DNA from: Planctomycetota bacterium | Lineage (GTDB): Bacteria; Planctomycetota; PUPC01; DSUN01 | NCBI GenBank assembly: GCA_016872875.1 | Contig: VGYW01000022.1 | Location: 1 to 37,210, forward strand | Length of the DNA: 37,210 nucleotides | Reading direction: 5' to 3' | Part shown: positions 23,762 through 31,497 of the stretch, piece after piece | Numbering within the stretch: position 1 is the first letter of the stretch | Layout of the letters: every line of letters starts with the position of its first letter | The notes under the pieces: generated by a model | Told to the model about the DNA's origin: nothing | What the model saw: only the letters and a program-made list of their open reading frames with translations | Database searches by the model: none | Translations under genes and position numbers: made by a program

Positions 23762-23902
23762 GGCCTCGTCCTTCGCGCTCTCGTCCTCGTCGTCGTCCTC
23801 GTCGTCGTCGTCGAATCCGTTGCCTCCTGCCGTCCCACAGGTTCGAGGACGACGACGACGACGACGAGAACGACGACGATTTGTGTGCCCGAGGCCAGGG
23901 GC
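23762..23902. repeat. Hairpin repeat family I, copy E
   Basis: GTC-rich and GAC-rich arms around the spacer CGTTGCCTCCTGCCGTCCCA. An outer GGCCTCG/CGAGGCC pairing (23762-23768, 23890-23896) extends it. The right flank TTGTGTGCCCGAGGCCAGGG aligns with the TGGGGACCCC flank of copies B and C at roughly 16 of 22 positions. It lies between the divergent E1 and Gfo/Idh genes. Confidence 0.75.
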
Positions 23903-23922
23903 TGCACTCAGGCGGTTGCGAC

Positions 23923-23951
23923 TTGAGCTTGCGGGGCATTGTGCGTATCAT
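23923..23951 (+). promoter_or_regulatory. Promoter for the Gfo/Idh-HEAT unit
   Basis: TTGAGC at 23923-23928, 17-bp spacer, TATCAT at 23946-23951. The leader to ATG 24003 is about 45 nt. Confidence 0.65.
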
Positions 23952-24002
23952 CTGCGACTGGGGAGCTTGCCGGAGGGTGGCCGAGCGGGAAAGGAGAAGG
24001 AG

Positions 24003-25250
24003 ATGGCGGGCGCTGTGTCGAGGCGGCACTTCGTGGGCGGCGTTGCGGCCGCCGCATCCTGGCTGATCGTGCCGCGGCACGTCCTGGGCGGCGAGGCCAA
24101 GCAGCCCCCGAGCCAGCGCATGGGGCAGGCCGTCGTAGGCCTCGGGCGCGGCATGGGCATGGCCGGCTCTGGAACCCTGGCCGCGTGCGACGTGGATAGG
24201 AAGCGCCTCGACGCGGCCGTCGAGCGCGCCGGCGGCGAATGCAGGGGCTACACCGACTTCCGCTACATCCTGGACCGCAAGGACATTGACCGCGTGCTCG
24301 TGGCCACGCCGCCCCACTGGCACGCGCCGGTCTCGATCATGGCGATGAAGGCGGGGAAAAACGTCTTCTGCGAGAAGCCGCTCACGCGGACGATAGGCGA
24401 GGGGCGGGCGTTCGTGGAGGCCGTGCGCAGCTACGGCTGCGCATTCTCCTACGGCGCCCACACCGAGACGCCCCACCACGCGCTCCTACGCAAGGTCGCC
24501 CACTCAGGCATCCTCGGCTCGCCCCTGACCGTCTACATGCGAGGCTCGAAGGGCTGCAACTTCAAGGTCGGCGGCTGGACCGGCATGGTGAACCAGGTGC
24601 CGCAGCCGGCGCCGCCGACGCTCGACTGGAATCTCTACTGCGGCCCGTCGCCCCTCAAGCCCTACCACCCGCACCGCACGCACGGCAGCTTCAGGGGCTA
24701 TTGGGACTACGATGGCGGCGGGCTGACCGACATGGCCCCACACGTCTTCAACGAACTGCTGGGCAACATGGGCAAGGACGACACCTCGCCGGTGGAGGTG
24801 GAGACGAGTGGCCCGCCGGCCCACGACGACGCGGTGGGCATCTTCCACTGGTCGCGGCTGAAGTACGCCGACGGCACGGTGCTCTTCGTTGACAGCGGCG
24901 TGGGCCAGCCGAGGGACGGGGCCGACCCCAACATCCTCTTCGAAGGCCCGAATGGGCGCGTGCTCTACTCGGCCGAGGCGAAGGGCGCGCTGGTGAGCGA
25001 CCCGCCGCGGGTGCTCGACGAGCTTAAGAACGCGCCCAACCCGCCGAGCCTGAGCCGGCTCGGCGGCCTCCCGCGGCCCCTCGCCGCGATCATCCACGCG
25101 CACCGCACGAACTGCCTCGCCATCCTGATCAACATCTCGCTTCGGGTCGGGCGCAGGATACGCTTCGACCCCGTCAAAGAAGAGGTCGTGGGCGACGACG
25201 AGGCCAACCGCCTCGTCCGCCCGCCCATGCGCGCCCCGTGGCAGGTTTGA
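24003..25250 (+). CDS. Tat-exported Gfo/Idh/MocA-family oxidoreductase
   Basis: A 415-residue NAD(P)-dependent sugar or cyclitol oxidoreductase of the Gfo/Idh/MocA family with a Tat signal (SRRHFVGGVAAAASWL), as is common in planctomycetes. Motifs include VLVATPPHWHAPVSIMAMKA, the family lysine in FCEKPLTRTIGEGRAF (near 123) and the C-terminal WDYDGGGLTDMAPHVFNELL. The nucleotide loop reads VVGLGRGMGMAGSGTLAACD, in which the helix after the glycine loop seems about six residues shorter than usual, so cofactor binding may be altered. ATG 24003 follows AAAGGAGAAGGAG. The HEAT gene starts 12 bp after the stop, so the two are probably co-transcribed. The substrate is unknown. Confidence 0.9.
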   Translation: MAGAVSRRHFVGGVAAAASWLIVPRHVLGGEAKQPPSQRMGQAVVGLGRGMGMAGSGTLAACDVDRKRLDAAVERAGGECRGYTDFRYILDRKDIDRVLVATPPHWHAPVSIMAMKAGKNVFCEKPLTRTIGEGRAFVEAVRSYGCAFSYGAHTETPHHALLRKVAHSGILGSPLTVYMRGSKGCNFKVGGWTGMVNQVPQPAPPTLDWNLYCGPSPLKPYHPHRTHGSFRGYWDYDGGGLTDMAPHVFNELLGNMGKDDTSPVEVETSGPPAHDDAVGIFHWSRLKYADGTVLFVDSGVGQPRDGADPNILFEGPNGRVLYSAEAKGALVSDPPRVLDELKNAPNPPSLSRLGGLPRPLAAIIHAHRTNCLAILINISLRVGRRIRFDPVKEEVVGDDEANRLVRPPMRAPWQV

Positions 25251-25262
25251 GGAGGAACACCC

Positions 25263-27413
25263 ATGATTCGCAGAGACATTCTCTTTACCCTCCTGGCGAT
25301 TGTGGTTGTGCCGTATGTTGGCTGGTCAGGCGAGGGCGCTGACCCGTTTCCCCCTCTGCCTGCCAATGCCCGCTACACCGGCCCCGACTGGCCCGTCATG
25401 CAGAAGGTAGTTCAGGAGATGCTCGACGGCGGGGCCGCGGCAATTGCGGCGGTGGCGGACAAGTTGCCCGAGCCGGGCACCGCGCCCGACTTCCAGCCGC
25501 GCTACACCCTGTGCGCGGCCACGGCCTTCGTCGCGGCACCAGGGCGCGAGGCCCAGCGGCGGCTCTACATTGATTCTCTGGCCGCCGCGCTCGAAAAGCC
25601 GCGCCAAAAGGAAGTCCAGAAATTCGTCATCCTCCAGCTTCAGTTGGTCGGCGACGACAAGGCTGCCGCCGCCATAGGCAAGTTCCTGCTCGGCGAGCAA
25701 GAGCTGAACGAGGTCGCGGCCCTGGCCCTCTCGCAGATCGGCGGGGCGGCAGCCGAGGTGCTCCGCGCGGCGCTGCCACAGGCCAAGCCCCCAAGCGCGC
25801 GAGCCAACATCATCCGCGCTCTGGGCGAGGTGCGCGACGCCAAGGCACTCCCGCTCCTCACCCCCGCGCTCGGCGATGCGGAGCGCGACGTGCGCCTGAG
25901 CGTGGGCTACGCACTTGCCAAGATCGGCGACCCCGCGAGCGCCGGCCCGCTCCTGAAAGCCGCGGGTGTCGAGTCTCCGCTCGAGCGGGGCGAGCTTCAC
26001 GCCGCGTGCTTCCTCCTCGGCCAGCGCCTGGCCGAGGCAGGCAAGGCCGCCGACGCCGCTCGCCTCCACCTGGAGATATGGAAGAACCGTCCCGACGTGC
26101 ATCTCCGCGCGGCGGCAATCGAGGCTCTGGCCCGCAGCGCCGAGCCATCGGCCTCCGAGGCCGTGGCCGAGGCGCTGAAGTCGGACGTTCCCCGCATCCG
26201 CTCCACCGCCACCGCAGCCCTGGCCGCCGCCGCGCCAGTCGAATCGCTGAAGCGTTGGTTCGATTCCATCGGCGGCACGCCGCAGGACGGGCGCGCCCTC
26301 TTCCTCACCGTGCTGGGTCGCCGTGGAGACGCGCGGGCCATGCCCCTCGTCATGGCCGCCTTGAAAGACGAGGCGGCCTCCGTCCGCGACGCCGCGGCTG
26401 CCGCCGCAGGCGCCATCGGCGACCCCGAAGCAGTGCCCGCCCTGCTCGATATGCTCAAGGGGGCCAAGGGCAAAGGCTCCGGGGCCAGGGCTGCCCTCGA
26501 GCGCATGGCGGGAAAGGCCCCCGACGCCCGCATCGCCGCGGCACTGGCCGCCGCGGAGCCCGCGCTCAAGGGCGAACTGCTCGCGGTCCTCGCCGCTCGC
26601 GGGGCAAGGGAGCAGTTGCCGGCGGTCGTCGCCGCCGCCGACGACAAGGCGCCCGCCGTGCGCGCCGAGGCCATTCGTGCCCTCGGCGCGCTCGGCGATG
26701 CGCGCCAGCTCTCTCTCCTGCTGGAAAGGCTCTCGGCAGGCAGCGACGCCGAGCGCGCAGCAGCGGACGGGGCGCTCGTGGCGATCAGCCGCCGCGCTCC
26801 CGACCCCAAGGGCGTGGCGACTGAGCTGGCCAAGCGCCTCGATGGCGCGGCCACGCCCCTCAAGGCCAGCCTCCTCCGCGCCCTGGGCGAGACCGCTTCG
26901 CCGACGGCGCTTGAACCGTTGTGCCGCGCGCTGAAGGACTCCGAGGCTGCCGTGCAGGAGGCGGCCCTGCGCGCACTTGCCGCCTGGCCCGACGACGCCC
27001 CGTGCGACGACTTGCTCGCCGCGGCTCGAACCGCCAAGGCGGAGGCGCTGCACGTCCTCGCGCTGCGCGGGGTCGCCCGCATGGTTCAGGCATCCAAGCG
27101 CGCGCCCGATGAACGCCTGAAGACCGCCCAGGCAGCGATGGCGGCTGCCCGACGGCCTGAGGAGAAGAAGCTCATCCTGGGCGCGATGGGCGCAATCCAC
27201 AGCCCAGCCGCGCTCGAGCAGGTGCTCGGCTACCTCCAGGAGGCTCCACTGGCCGAAGAGGCAGGCGCGGCAGCCGTCTCGCTCGGCCGCGCGCTCCGAA
27301 ACGACCAGCCCGCGGCGATCCGCGCAGCGATGGAGAAAGTGCTGGCCGCCTGCAAGAATCAAGGCACCGTGGGCGATGCCAAGAAGGTGCTGGCCGCACT
27401 TAGGAAGGAGTGA
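25263..27413 (+). CDS. Secreted HEAT-repeat protein
   Basis: A 716-residue protein with a hydrophobic N-terminus (LFTLLAIVVVPYVGWSG) that should act as a signal peptide. From about residue 100 to the end it is built of alanine-rich helical HEAT/PBS-type repeats, for example RANIIRALGEVRDAKALPLL, RDAAAAAAGAIGDPEAVPAL and RAEAIRALGALGDARQLSLL. HEAT solenoids bind proteins and serve as scaffolds; no catalytic motif is seen. ATG 25263 has GAGGAA upstream and lies 12 bp after the Gfo/Idh stop, indicating an operon. A role as an exported scaffold is inference. Confidence 0.9.
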   Translation: MIRRDILFTLLAIVVVPYVGWSGEGADPFPPLPANARYTGPDWPVMQKVVQEMLDGGAAAIAAVADKLPEPGTAPDFQPRYTLCAATAFVAAPGREAQRRLYIDSLAAALEKPRQKEVQKFVILQLQLVGDDKAAAAIGKFLLGEQELNEVAALALSQIGGAAAEVLRAALPQAKPPSARANIIRALGEVRDAKALPLLTPALGDAERDVRLSVGYALAKIGDPASAGPLLKAAGVESPLERGELHAACFLLGQRLAEAGKAADAARLHLEIWKNRPDVHLRAAAIEALARSAEPSASEAVAEALKSDVPRIRSTATAALAAAAPVESLKRWFDSIGGTPQDGRALFLTVLGRRGDARAMPLVMAALKDEAASVRDAAAAAAGAIGDPEAVPALLDMLKGAKGKGSGARAALERMAGKAPDARIAAALAAAEPALKGELLAVLAARGAREQLPAVVAAADDKAPAVRAEAIRALGALGDARQLSLLLERLSAGSDAERAAADGALVAISRRAPDPKGVATELAKRLDGAATPLKASLLRALGETASPTALEPLCRALKDSEAAVQEAALRALAAWPDDAPCDDLLAAARTAKAEALHVLALRGVARMVQASKRAPDERLKTAQAAMAAARRPEEKKLILGAMGAIHSPAALEQVLGYLQEAPLAEEAGAAAVSLGRALRNDQPAAIRAAMEKVLAACKNQGTVGDAKKVLAALRKE

Positions 27414-27436
27414 GGGCACCAAGGAGAGTGCGCGGG

Positions 27437-27494
27437 TTTGTAGTGCGGGCTTCAGCCCGTCCCCTCAGAGACGGCCTGAAGGCCGCACTACAAA
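27437..27494. repeat. Repeat family IV, copy 3
   Basis: TTTGTAGTGC/GCACTACAAA closing stem with inner hairpins CGGGCTTCAGCCCG and CGGCCTGAAGGCCG. Compared with copies 1 and 2 the arms are in the opposite orientation. It sits between the HEAT gene and the isomerase-like gene. Confidence 0.85.
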
Positions 27495-27545
27495 CCGGCT
27501 GCCTTCGATGGAGGAGGCAAACTGTAATTGAAAGGAGACGAGGCC

Positions 27546-28316
27546 GTGGCGAAGATTCCGGTTGGCTTACAGCTCTTCTCGGTCCGGGGCGAGTGCAGCA
27601 AGGACCTCGCGGCCACCATCAAGGTGGTCGCGGGGATCGGCTACGTGGCCGTGGAGCCCTGGGGCTACGGCGGCGACAAGCTCGAGTGGATGGGCCACTC
27701 GCCCCAGGCCATCCGCAAGATGCTCGACGACCACGGCCTCGCCTGCTGCGGCATCCACCTCGCCACCGGCGCGCTCCTCGGCGACAACCTCGCCCGCACG
27801 GTCGAGCTGAACCAGGTCCTCGGCAACCGCTTCCTCGTCATCGCCGCCGACAAGCCGAGGATGTCCTCCCTCGACGGCATCCGCGAGCTGGCCGGCATCC
27901 TCGACGCGACGGCTGAGAGGCTCAAGCCCCTCGGCATGCGCACCGGCTACCACGCCCACGGCTTCGACTTCGCGCTGATCGAAGGCCGCCCGGCCTGGGA
28001 CGTCCTTTTCGGCAGCACGCAGCACGACGTTGTGATGCAGATGGACATCGGCAACTGTGCGGGCGGCGGAGGCGATCCCATCGCGATGCTCCGCAAGTTC
28101 CCCGGCCGCGCACTCTCCGTCCACCTGAAGGACTACGGCGGGCCGGCCGGCTCCGTCATCGGCGAGGGCCAGGCCGATTGGCCCACCATCTTTGGCCTCT
28201 GCGAATCCACCGCCGGCACCCAGGTCTACGTCGTCGAGGAGGGCGGCGCCGACGGCCTCGGCTTCGACGTCTCCCGCCGCTCCCTCGAAGCCCTGCGCCG
28301 CATGGGCAAGTCCTGA
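27546..28316 (+). CDS. Sugar-phosphate isomerase/epimerase-like TIM-barrel protein
   Basis: A 256-residue protein of the xylose isomerase-like (AP endonuclease family 2) TIM-barrel group. It begins with KIPVGLQLFSVRGECSKDLA, then VAGIGYVAVEPWGY. Metal-site type motifs follow: GYHAHGFDFALIEG, MQMDIGNCAGGG, and LSVHLKDYGG, with a final YVVEEGGADGLGFDVSR. Members isomerise or epimerise sugars and often sit beside Gfo/Idh genes, as here. I chose GTG 27546 since AAAGGAG lies 8 bp upstream; the TTG at 27528 precedes that site. No signal peptide, so it is cytoplasmic. The substrate is unknown. Confidence 0.88.
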   Translation: MAKIPVGLQLFSVRGECSKDLAATIKVVAGIGYVAVEPWGYGGDKLEWMGHSPQAIRKMLDDHGLACCGIHLATGALLGDNLARTVELNQVLGNRFLVIAADKPRMSSLDGIRELAGILDATAERLKPLGMRTGYHAHGFDFALIEGRPAWDVLFGSTQHDVVMQMDIGNCAGGGGDPIAMLRKFPGRALSVHLKDYGGPAGSVIGEGQADWPTIFGLCESTAGTQVYVVEEGGADGLGFDVSRRSLEALRRMGKS

Positions 28317-28319
28317 GCC

Positions 28320-28347
28320 TTGACTTGTATCCCATTTGCGCTACACT
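28320..28347 (+). promoter_or_regulatory. Promoter for the RelB/YafQ pair
   Basis: TTGACT at 28320-28325, 16-bp spacer, TACACT at 28342-28347. The ribosome site GGAAGGAGG (28353-28361) follows at once, so the leader is very short, as is usual for toxin-antitoxin operons. Confidence 0.7.
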
Positions 28348-28368
28348 GAGGGGGAAGGAGGCCAACGC

Positions 28369-28629
28369 ATGCCCAAGAGCGCAATGGTCCGAGCGAGGGT
28401 GGAGCCCCGCCTGAAGGTCCGGGCCGAGCGGGTGCTCGACAGGCTCGGCCTCACCCCCACCGAAGCCATCACCGTCTTCTACCGGCAGATCGAGCTCCGC
28501 AACGGCCTGCCCTTCGACGTCGTGATCCCGAACGCCACGACGCTGAAGACGTTCAGGGACACCGATGCGGGCCGAGACCTGGTCGTCTGCAAGGATGCCG
28601 AGGACATGTTCAGGAAGCTGGGCATCTGA
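28369..28629 (+). CDS. RelB/DinJ-family antitoxin
   Basis: An 86-residue antitoxin. The N-terminal SAMVRARVEPRLKVRAERVL and GLTPTEAITVFYRQIELRNG form the ribbon-helix-helix DNA-binding domain typical of RelB/DinJ. This is followed by a flexible tail (TFRDTDAGRDLVVCKDAEDM) that would wrap the toxin. ATG 28369 lies 7 bp after GGAAGGAGG. Its stop overlaps the toxin start (TGATG), giving tight coupling. Such complexes normally repress their own promoter. Confidence 0.93.
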   Translation: MPKSAMVRARVEPRLKVRAERVLDRLGLTPTEAITVFYRQIELRNGLPFDVVIPNATTLKTFRDTDAGRDLVVCKDAEDMFRKLGI

Positions 28630-28901
28630 TGCTCAAGCCCGTGTACACTCGGCAGTTCGAGCGCGACGTGAAGCGGCTCCAGAGGCGGGGCAAGGACACG
28701 GGTAAGCTGAAAGAGGTGGTTCGCGTATTGCTCGCGGAGGAGCCCCTTGACCCGCGGCGCCGCGATCACAAGCTGATCGGCAGCTACCAGGGCCGGCGCG
28801 AATGCCACATCGAGCCCGACTGGCTCCTCATCTACAAGCGTGAAGCGGACGCGATCATCTTCGAGCGTTCCGGCACCCACGCCGACCTATTCCGAGAGTA
28901 A
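28629..28901 (+). CDS. YafQ-family mRNA interferase toxin
   Basis: A 90-residue RelE-superfamily ribosome-dependent mRNase. All catalytic residues known for E. coli YafQ have counterparts: H47 (RRDHKLIG), H60 and D64 (RECHIEPDWLLIY), and H84 (ERSGTHADLF), each offset by three. It is encoded directly downstream of its RelB/DinJ antitoxin, overlapping by one base. It looks intact and likely active. Confidence 0.94.
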   Translation: MLKPVYTRQFERDVKRLQRRGKDTGKLKEVVRVLLAEEPLDPRRRDHKLIGSYQGRRECHIEPDWLLIYKREADAIIFERSGTHADLFRE

Positions 28902-28928
28902 CCAGCCCGTGCCGCCTGATTGAGCGAT

Positions 28929-31475
28929 TCAGTTGTTGCCGATGAAGTTTCGGTACTCCGGCCGGGTGGTCCATGCCTTGTAGCGCGGGTCAGCGGACCA
29001 CTTGCGGTAGTCGTCCTCGACCTTTTCGGCGACGGGGCGGTTGAGGATGGGCTTGCCGGCCTCGGTGATGCGGACGCGGCCTGCCATAGGCCCTGAGGTT
29101 GCGAAGAGCACCTGGAAGCCTCTGTTCCCCAGCGTCAGCTTGGCCCCGACGTGGCCGCCTTCGGCGATCAGCTCAGCGGGCGGCATCTGAGGCGTGGCCT
29201 GATCGGTGGCGAAGAGGACGGTGAGGAATTGCGAGGAGGCGGGGCGGCCTTTGGGCTCGACCTCGATCCGCCAGCCCTCGACGCCGATTGTGTTCTCGCG
29301 GTTGTGGGGGTTCTGGCCGCCCTTGTGCTTTGCATAGGTCGCCTCGGTGGGGCCGTAGTTGGTGCCGTCAACCTCGAAGTCGTGCCAGGCGCCGCCGATG
29401 GTGCGGACCGCTCGGGCGTCCTCGGGGGGCAGGAGGAGCCTGGCGAAGAGGCGCCCCTGCATGCCCGGCCACTTGTCGTCAATCGTGAAGGTGTCGCCGC
29501 CCGTGTGGGCGAACCGGCCGCCGGGCTTCGGGTTCGGAAGCTGGGCCTTACCGTCGTCGCTCAGGATGAACTGCTTGTCGGGCGGGAGCGAGGCGTCAGG
29601 TTCCCTCTTGCCGTTCCACGCCGGCTCGTAGAGGGAGTGGAGGTTCCAGATGGTCTCCAGCCCCGGCTCGGCGGCCTCCACGCGGTCGAAGATAACGAAG
29701 GCGTCGGGGCGGATGTAGACGAATTGCCTGCTGATGGCCTTCACGCGGGTCGGGGGATAGGAGTGGGTGGCGTCGCCGGCGGCGTAGTCGAAGAGCGGCG
29801 AGGTCTCGTAGGCGACGATTTGGCCCTCCTTGAAGGCGCGGGCGTCGTGGGCTGGCTTCGGGAGGCCCCAGAGCTTCCACCAGGCGTCGGCCTGAATAGG
29901 GGACTGGCCGCCGCGGCGCACCACGTCGCGGGTCGGCTGGCCGCGCCAGTCGGCGTGCACGATTGGCTCGCGGCCGACCGTGATTGAGTTGTGGGCGACG
30001 GTCTGGCGGGCATAGTTGGTGATGTGCGGCAGGCTGTCGCTGTGGACCTGCGAGCCTGCGAAGCCGAGGGCGGCGTTGTTGAGGGAGTGGACGGCCCCCG
30101 TGTCGGGGGCGAGGACGCCGCGCTTCTCGATGATGAAGTGGAGGTTGTCGGCGTTGTTGCGCCCCCAGGAGCCGTCAATCTCGCCGAAGCGCCCGCAGCG
30201 GAAGAGGGCGTAGGTGGCACCGGGCGACCAGTCCGACCGCATGACCGCATGGCCGTTCTCGGGGAAGAGGCGGGCGGGGGGGAGCGACGCTGGCTCGATG
30301 GGCGGCAGGTCGGGGTCGTACCAGAGGAGCTTGCCCCAGAGGCCGCCCTGGCCGAGGGCGCTCGTGCCCCAGCCCATCGAAATCTTCGAGATCACGTTGT
30401 CAATCCACCACTGGCCAACGCCGTCGCGGAAGCGCGAGGCGATGAGGACGGCCAGATTGTCCCCCTCGAAGCTCGCGGGCGTCACAGTCATCCAATGGCG
30501 GCACATGGCGGTGACGCCGACGTGGACGCACTCCGGCTGTGCCGCCCAGGGGCGGTAGTGGAACAGATACCACTCGGGCGCGTGCGCCGCGAAGTCGCAC
30601 CGGGCCACCCAGTCCTGCCACAGGCCAGAGGCCTGTGCCACCGGCCCACCTTCTTTCCACAGGCCAGAGGCCTGTGCCACCGGCCCACCTTCTTTCCACA
30701 GGCCAGAGGCCTGTGCCACCGGCCCACCTTCTTTCCACAGGCCAGAGGCCTGTGCCACCGCCCCACCTTCCTTTGGTGGCACAGAGGTTGGTGGCACAGG
30801 CGTCCCGCCTGTGGCCCCGCTTCCCGGGCGCGTGGCGTTCGACCAGGCCACGGCCATCGTGAGCCATTCGCTGTAGAAGTGCTCGCCGTTGTAGCCGTGG
30901 GACATCGAGCTTCCGCCGCGCCCCTGCGACCAGAGGTTGTTGTACGCGATGCCGCGGACGAGGTCTTCCTGATAGCGCTTCTTCAGGTCTCCGTCGAGGA
31001 ACTCGTCGTGCCCGTGTCCCCAGGCGGCGAGAGCGAGGACGACGTGTGGGCGCCAGCGATTGGCCTTGATCTGCTCCACGAGGCGGTCGGCCTCCGCCTT
31101 CTGCTCCTCGGGCGGCAGGCCGGCCATCACGAGGTCGGCGGCGAGGGGATAGGTCTGAATCCAGCTCGGCTGGAGCTTCGCCTTCGCCTTGTCGAGATAG
31201 CCCTTGTCGCCCGTGAGGTGATAGAGGACGCCGAGAAGGATGGCCGACGCCTTGTCTTGGGCGGCGAGCTGCTTCGCCCACTCCAGCTCCTTGGCGATTC
31301 GCGGCAGCTTCAGCCGCTCCCGCAGCCTCGGCACATCCGCCTTCGTGAACAGCAGCCTCGGATGCTCCTTCCTCGCCAGCGCGCAATCCGCCGGTACGTC
31401 CACACCACCGATCCGCACGGTCTCGGCGGCCGCGGCGATGGACAGCGCGAGAAGCATCGGGGCCAGCCGGAGCAT
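28929..31475 (-). CDS. Heparinase II/III-like polysaccharide lyase with an in-frame repeat insertion
   Basis: An 848-residue exported protein: signal peptide LAPMLLALSIAAAAETVRIG, an alpha-helical toroid part (KEHPRLLFTKADVPRLRERL onward), then the beta-sandwich heparinase II/III domain (HAVMRSDWSPGATYALFRCG, NNADNLHFIIEKRGVLAPDT, RQTVAHNSITVGREP). These lyases cleave uronic-acid-containing polysaccharides by beta-elimination. Between the two parts, four copies of a 13-residue unit (KEGGPVAQASGLW) and a further hairpin sequence are inserted in frame at 30618-30822, breaking the normal WLTMAVAWSN to DWVARCDFAA junction. ATG 31475 has AGGAGG upstream; a longer open frame exists but crosses the propeller gene. 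It is the last gene of a four-gene unit. Confidence 0.87.
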   Translation of the reverse strand: MLRLAPMLLALSIAAAAETVRIGGVDVPADCALARKEHPRLLFTKADVPRLRERLKLPRIAKELEWAKQLAAQDKASAILLGVLYHLTGDKGYLDKAKAKLQPSWIQTYPLAADLVMAGLPPEEQKAEADRLVEQIKANRWRPHVVLALAAWGHGHDEFLDGDLKKRYQEDLVRGIAYNNLWSQGRGGSSMSHGYNGEHFYSEWLTMAVAWSNATRPGSGATGGTPVPPTSVPPKEGGAVAQASGLWKEGGPVAQASGLWKEGGPVAQASGLWKEGGPVAQASGLWQDWVARCDFAAHAPEWYLFHYRPWAAQPECVHVGVTAMCRHWMTVTPASFEGDNLAVLIASRFRDGVGQWWIDNVISKISMGWGTSALGQGGLWGKLLWYDPDLPPIEPASLPPARLFPENGHAVMRSDWSPGATYALFRCGRFGEIDGSWGRNNADNLHFIIEKRGVLAPDTGAVHSLNNAALGFAGSQVHSDSLPHITNYARQTVAHNSITVGREPIVHADWRGQPTRDVVRRGGQSPIQADAWWKLWGLPKPAHDARAFKEGQIVAYETSPLFDYAAGDATHSYPPTRVKAISRQFVYIRPDAFVIFDRVEAAEPGLETIWNLHSLYEPAWNGKREPDASLPPDKQFILSDDGKAQLPNPKPGGRFAHTGGDTFTIDDKWPGMQGRLFARLLLPPEDARAVRTIGGAWHDFEVDGTNYGPTEATYAKHKGGQNPHNRENTIGVEGWRIEVEPKGRPASSQFLTVLFATDQATPQMPPAELIAEGGHVGAKLTLGNRGFQVLFATSGPMAGRVRITEAGKPILNRPVAEKVEDDYRKWSADPRYKAWTTRPEYRNFIGNN
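30618..30822. repeat. 39-bp hairpin array inside the heparinase-like gene
   Basis: Four units start at 30618, 30657, 30696 and 30735. Each holds CACAGGCC-AGA-GGCCTGTG and a linker CCACCGGCCCACCTTCTTT. Next to it (about 30797-30817) is CACAGGCG-TCC-CGCCTGTG, the same hairpin with one compensated pair. Unit length 39 bp is a multiple of three and keeps the frame. Confidence 0.9.
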
Positions 31476-31497
31476 CACGGTGCCTCCTGGACAGCGG

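Noticed and set aside
23658..24479. Extension of the E1 frame on the minus strand to 24479
   Set aside because: It crosses a promoter, a hairpin repeat giving Ser/Arg runs, and the divergent Gfo/Idh gene. ATG 23657 has a proper ribosome site.
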